Below the pieces are notes generated by a model. It was not told the origin of the DNA. It searched no databases and saw only the letters and a list, made by a program, of their open reading frames with translations. A stretch of DNA of 64,000 bases from Peromyscus leucopus (taxonomy: Eukaryota > Chordata > Mammalia > Rodentia > Cricetidae): NCBI RefSeq assembly GCF_004664715.2, contig NC_051073.1, positions 60,745,379 through 60,809,378 on the forward strand, in the 5' to 3' direction. Shown here piece after piece: positions 59,859 to 64,000 of this stretch. Positions within the stretch are counted from its first letter, which is position 1. Every line of letters starts with the position of its first letter. Both the position numbers and the translations under genes were made by a program.

Positions 59859-60476
59859 CCTCTCAGTTAAACAGATTTGTTGGGGCATGGTTGCATTGTA
59901 GGGTGAGTGACTCCAGGCTGCTTTTTAGCTTGGCCTGTGGGAGACAAGCGCTGGAACTCAGTGCAGACCAATGACCTGGGATTTTCACTTAGCAGTCGTC
60001 ACGCCTGTCATCCTTTGCCCTGGTGGGTTTGGGCGCTTTGCTCCCTTGCTTTCGTTTTATAAGGGGCTGGGAGGTCTGAAAGGACATTCCACACAGGTAT
60101 TCCTTGTGCCAAGCAGGAATAGTAGTCTCCGTTTAGCTCCCACAGAAACAGCTGCTCTCCTCCTCAGCAGTACAGCTGTTGTTGCTTTAGGCAATAACCA
60201 AATTATGTAACTGCAATGGCATACGAAGTCGATGAACAAACCTATTGACTTTTGGTATACATGTAACTTAGTGGAAACAGAAGTACGCGGCCCTTCACTG
60301 ATCCACTTTACAGGGAGAATCAAGATCACAGTTAAGACAGCAAGTTACAGTAAAGGGATGAACAGCCTCTGCTCTAGGTACGTGAGTATGACGTTCGTCT
60401 GTTGTTATGAATACCTGATTCCGCTCCTGGAACATCCAAGTTATTGAAGTCAACCTGTCTTAAAAATGTCATCATC

Positions 60477-60630
60477 TGGCTCTGAGGTTAAGAGCACTGG
60501 CTGCTTTTCCAGAGGACCTGGGTTCAATTCCCAGCAGCCACGTGGCAGCTCACAACTGTCTGTAACTTCATTTTCAGGGGATCTGACACTCTCACAGCAA
60601 TGCACATAAAATAAAATAAAATAAAAGATA
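60477..60630 (+). repeat. B2/B3 SINE, 5' truncated, perfect 15-bp target duplication
   Basis: It begins inside the head (TGGCTCTGAGGTTAAGAGC) and ends in an AAAAT-rich tail. AAAAATGTCATCATC occurs at 60462-60476 and 60631-60645. Confidence 0.96.
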
Positions 60631-61529
60631 AAAAATGTCATCATCAAGCAATTGTCATCTCCCTAGGTCAAAGCTCTTTCCTGTCCTTGACATGGATGCT
60701 ATTGAAGTGTTCAAGCATTCTCTACCATGTCTGGCCCAACTCCCAGAAATCCCTTCCTCTGACTTGATCTTCTCATTGGATTTTTGGCTTTGATTTCTGA
60801 GGCTTTGCTTTACACTGTCCATTCCCTTGAGTCTCCCCTTCACAGGTGCCTGGCTCCACCAGCCTCTCTCCCTTTGTGAACTCTTCAGGACAAATTTACT
60901 TGCCTGCCTTGGGAGAGATTAGAGGGGGTGCAAATGCTTGGTGAACTCATTTTTGTTAGCATGGCTTCTTTCTCTGCAGAAAGTTACTTTCACCTTCCAA
61001 ACTTCTGATGGATTTCATATCCCAAGGGATTCTAGCTTTACAATCAGAAGTTCTGGGAAGTATAGAGTAACTGCTTATATTTAGCAGCTCATGTCTGGCC
61101 TTCTCCCTACTCTGGCGACTTCCTATTTCTGAAACTCTTCATCTTCCAGTGCCCTAGAAAATAGAAGTCTCTGTTTTGAGCTTTCTAGACAACTTTGAAA
61201 AGATATGCATTTAGCCTTTTCCTTTGTACAGTAAACTGTTTGTTCTGTGGTTAATATGCAGACAGAAGCAAATGAAGGTGAATTTGCTTTTGTGAATAGC
61301 GATTAAAACAGGGAACTTTTTGGGAGAAAGGTTAAATGTGATTAAAGTCAAGCTGAGAAAACTACTGATTGGAAAGCAAGACTCCTAAAGTCAGGTATCC
61401 TCTGTTCCTTCAGGGATGAAGAAGGGAGTGCTTTAGACTGGAGGTTAAAGCTTTTCCTTAATAGGGAAATGGTAGCATTGCTTCTAGGAATTATTTTGTT
61501 TTTATACAATTGCATAGATTTCTCAGTTA

Positions 61530-61925
61530 AGGTTACTATCGCTATGATGAAAAAACATGACCAAAACCAACCTGGGGAAGAGAGGGTTTATTTCACTCAC
61601 AGTTCCATATCATCAAAGTTCATCACAGTTCATCATCAAAAGCAGTGAGGGCAGGAACTCAAGCAGGGCAGGAACCTGGAGGCAGGAGCAGAAGCCATGG
61701 AGAAATGCTGCTTACTGGCTTGCTTAGCCTGCTTTCTTTTAGAACCCAGAACCACCTACCCAGGTGTTCACCACCCACGATGGGCTGGGCCTTCCCCATC
61801 AATCACTAATTTAAATTCTGTACAGGCTCGTCTACAGTTGGGTCTTATGGACATTTTCTCAATTGAGGTTCCCTCCTCTCCAATGACTCTAGCTTGTATC
61901 AAGTTGACATAAAACCAGCCAGCAC
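61530..61925 (+). repeat. Mid-size rodent repeat, best preserved copy
   Basis: GTTACTATCGCTATGATG, CATGACCAAAACCAACCTGG, GGGCAGGAACCTGGAGGCAG, GATGGGCTGGGCCTTCCCC and CTAGCTTGTATCAAGTTGAC. Use this as the reference for the copy at 15785. Confidence 0.88.
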
Positions 61926-62398
61926 AATAGGCAATGTCAATGATGCTTCTTAGGGGATTTTAATGTCAAAGATCCTTCTTTGGAGCAGAATTTATGTAAT
62001 TCTTCCCATCTTTCATAGCTTATAACTTTTTCAAATATCCGTTTTGTTTCTGCAAGTCTACAAGCAGTTCCCTCAGGATGGAGAGGGTTTCTGGCATAAA
62101 CTCAGTACCTGTGTGCCAGAGTAGAGGTTTCACAGACTCAACCTGTGAATGAGGAGCTATTATTATGTTAATTTACTAGATGGTGAAACTGAGGTACAAG
62201 CTACCAGCTATAGTAAGTAGCAGCTTTTATAGAATGAATAGAATGTGTGGGTGAGTCAGACGCCTAAGTTCTAAGGATAGTCCATGTGGAAAAAGAGTTC
62301 CACTTGGCCGACTGACCAGCTAAATCCTACCTAAGTGTATTGCAAGCATTTGGCTTTAGTGAACATGCAAGATTCTTTCTAGAGACCATATGATTATT

Positions 62399-62546
62399 AT
62401 TAGTTTTTTTGAGACATGGTCTCACATGTAGCCCTGGCTGGACTGGAATTCACCATGTAGATCAGGCTGGCCTCAAACTCACAGAGATCTGCCTGCCTCT
62501 GCCTCCTGAGTGCTGGGATTAAAGGTGTGCGCCACTATGCTGACAG
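62399..62546 (-). repeat. B1 SINE with perfect 10-bp target duplication
   Basis: Reversed B1 (TTTTTTTGAGACATGGTCTC to GTGCGCCACTATGCTGACAG) between TATGATTATT at 62389-62398 and 62547-62556. Confidence 0.95.
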
Positions 62547-62640
62547 TATGATTATTTGATAATAAATGCTTGATGAACTTGATTTGAGAATATCTTTTGC
62601 TAACATACTCCTGGAGCAAGTCTGTAGAAAAGCCCTAGAA

Positions 62641-62834
62641 CAGTGGTTCTCAACCTGTGGGTTATGACCCCTTTCACAGGGATTGCATGTCAGATATCCT
62701 GCATATCAGATATTTACATTATGATTCATAACAGTAGTGAAATTACAGTTATGAAGTAGCAACAAAAATAATTGTATAGCTGGGGTTCACCACATGAGGA
62801 AAGGTTCCAGCATTAGGAAGGTTGAGAATTTCTA
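62641..62834 (-). mobile_element. hAT-type nonautonomous element (URR1-like) with TSD
   Basis: CAGTGGTTCTCAACCTGTGG at one end and GGTTGAGAATTTCTA at the other. CCCTAGAA (62633-62640) and CCCTAGAG (62835-62842) flank it. Confidence 0.9.
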
Positions 62835-62842
62835 CCCTAGAG

Positions 62843-63361
62843 CAACCTAACTCCTAATTGGAGATCAAGATGTCTGCCTAACAGATATCAATAAATGTGA
62901 ATGACCAAGATGACTAAATTTGTAGCCCCCTTCTTTACTTATGGCCAATGAAAGAGAAAAATCTAGTTCAATAGAGTCAAATGGTGTAAATTTATCAGCG
63001 GTCACTAACAGAAACTCACAGGACTATAACCTCTAATATGGAGACTATTCTGCAATGTGAAAGAACTTAGAATGCAGGCAAGACCTACTCTTAAAATCTC
63101 AAACAAGCAGCAGTAATAAGGTCCTAAAACTATCTAAAAATCCTTCCTAATGTAATGACACTAAATTGATCCTTGAGGGAGACTTTGAAATAAAAGATCA
63201 CCTGCAAAAAGGTAAATCAGATCACTTGTAAAAAATGAAAGCTGTCTTAATTAATTTTGGTCCTAGGTGAAGCACAACTTTATGAGCCAATTCTCACGTT
63301 TGCTTGTGTGTCAGCCAGATGTTGACCTGCATCGTCTTCTTTAGTTGCTCTCCATTCTGTT
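62843..63361. other. Intergenic stretch, nothing recognised
   Basis: No repeat or gene seen. The final bases (63591-64000) are likewise blank apart from a short CA-rich patch near 63863-63881. Confidence 0.5.
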
Positions 63362-63590
63362 TTGGTTTGTTTGTTTTTTTAAGATAGTTGCTCATCGAAC
63401 CTGGAGCTCACTGATTGGCTAGGCTGGCAAACCATCAAGCTTCCTGGGATCTGCCTGTCTCTGCCTTCACAGGCTGGGTGACACCCGCCCATTGCTGAGC
63501 CTGACTTTAAAACGGGTGCTGAAGATCCAAACTCAGTTCTTTGTGTTTGGGCTGCAAGCACTCTACCATCTGAGCCGTCCCCCCAGCCCT
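63362..63590 (-). repeat. B4/composite SINE, diverged
   Basis: GTTTGTTTTTTTAAGATAGT, GGGATCTGCCTGTCTCTGCC, then GAAGATCCAAACTCAGTTC and CATCTGAGCCGTCCCCCCAG. A B1-like part joined to a B3-like part. Confidence 0.75.
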
Positions 63591-64000
63591 AGAAGCCAAT
63601 TCTTCATGATTATGCAGCACAGTGTCTGGCTGTGATTACAAGATGAATCCACAGACTCTACAGTTAGTATGGAAAGAAGAGAAGCATACAAAGGTGGAAC
63701 ACACACCATGCACTGTGGTATCCTTTATTTAAAAACTGTGAGTTAACTGCGGTTGTAGTGTTCTCCTTCACCATTTGGATGGCAGAATAAACTGAGAGAA
63801 CATTAACACAGTCCCAGGAAGGCATTAACCTATAAACACGCGTATAACCACCCATGCGCACATACACACAACATACACACAAAGATTATGATATAAACAC
63901 AAAAGTGATGGAAAACACTTTGAATGCTCTAAATCAAATTAGAAACCCCTTTATTATAATAAACTGTGGCACTACTGTGGCTATAATGAAAGCTATTGTA

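Noticed and set aside
63362..64000. Possible 3' end of Mylk near the right edge
   Set aside because: No kinase-tail coding or 3'UTR landmark was seen; the sequence is a diverged SINE followed by unassigned DNA.

Overview
This window is mammalian nuclear DNA from a rodent, most likely a cricetid (hamster, vole or deer mouse group). It carries many B1, B2/B3, B4 and ID SINEs, rodent hAT-type repeats and LTRs. Several B1 copies have the right-half variant reading about 'aggaaaggcgcaaagctac', which I associate with cricetids rather than mouse or rat; that is inference from memory. There is one CpG island, coding density is very low, and there are no operons or prokaryotic features.

Only one protein-coding gene can be supported: the 5' part of Hacd2 (formerly Ptplb), the ER very-long-chain 3-hydroxyacyl-CoA dehydratase 2, on the minus strand. 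Exon 1 (47374-47528) lies in the CpG island. Exon 2 (43884-44001) follows after a 3.37 kb intron. The two exons join in frame to encode residues 1-91. I could not find the remaining exons, so everything from 43883 down to base 1 is read as intron 2, at least 43.9 kb long and open at the window edge. Bases from about 47830 to 64000 lie upstream of the gene. In human the next gene on that side is MYLK, but no Mylk exon was seen here.

Layout. 1-43883: intron 2, packed with SINEs, five LTR-type or composite elements, one clear hAT element and microsatellites. 43884-44001: exon 2, with an antisense-oriented LTR about 100 bp beyond its donor. 44002-47373: intron 1, with one hAT element, three B1s and one B4. 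46940-47800: CpG island with exon 1 and a TATA-less promoter with two identical YY1-type motifs, GC boxes and an ETS motif. 47830-64000: upstream intergenic DNA with a precisely bounded solo LTR (52336-52710), hAT elements, an old MaLR-like LTR split by a B3, and more SINEs.

I see no undescribed biological system. The points most worth checking are an exact 43-bp duplication 2.4 kb apart (13484-13526 and 15888-15930), the LTR beside exon 2, nested insertions that give a relative dating, and several SINEs with perfect target-site duplications that could be polymorphic. Repeat boundaries were read by eye. Those given with target-site duplications are accurate to a few bases; others may be off by 10-40 bp.
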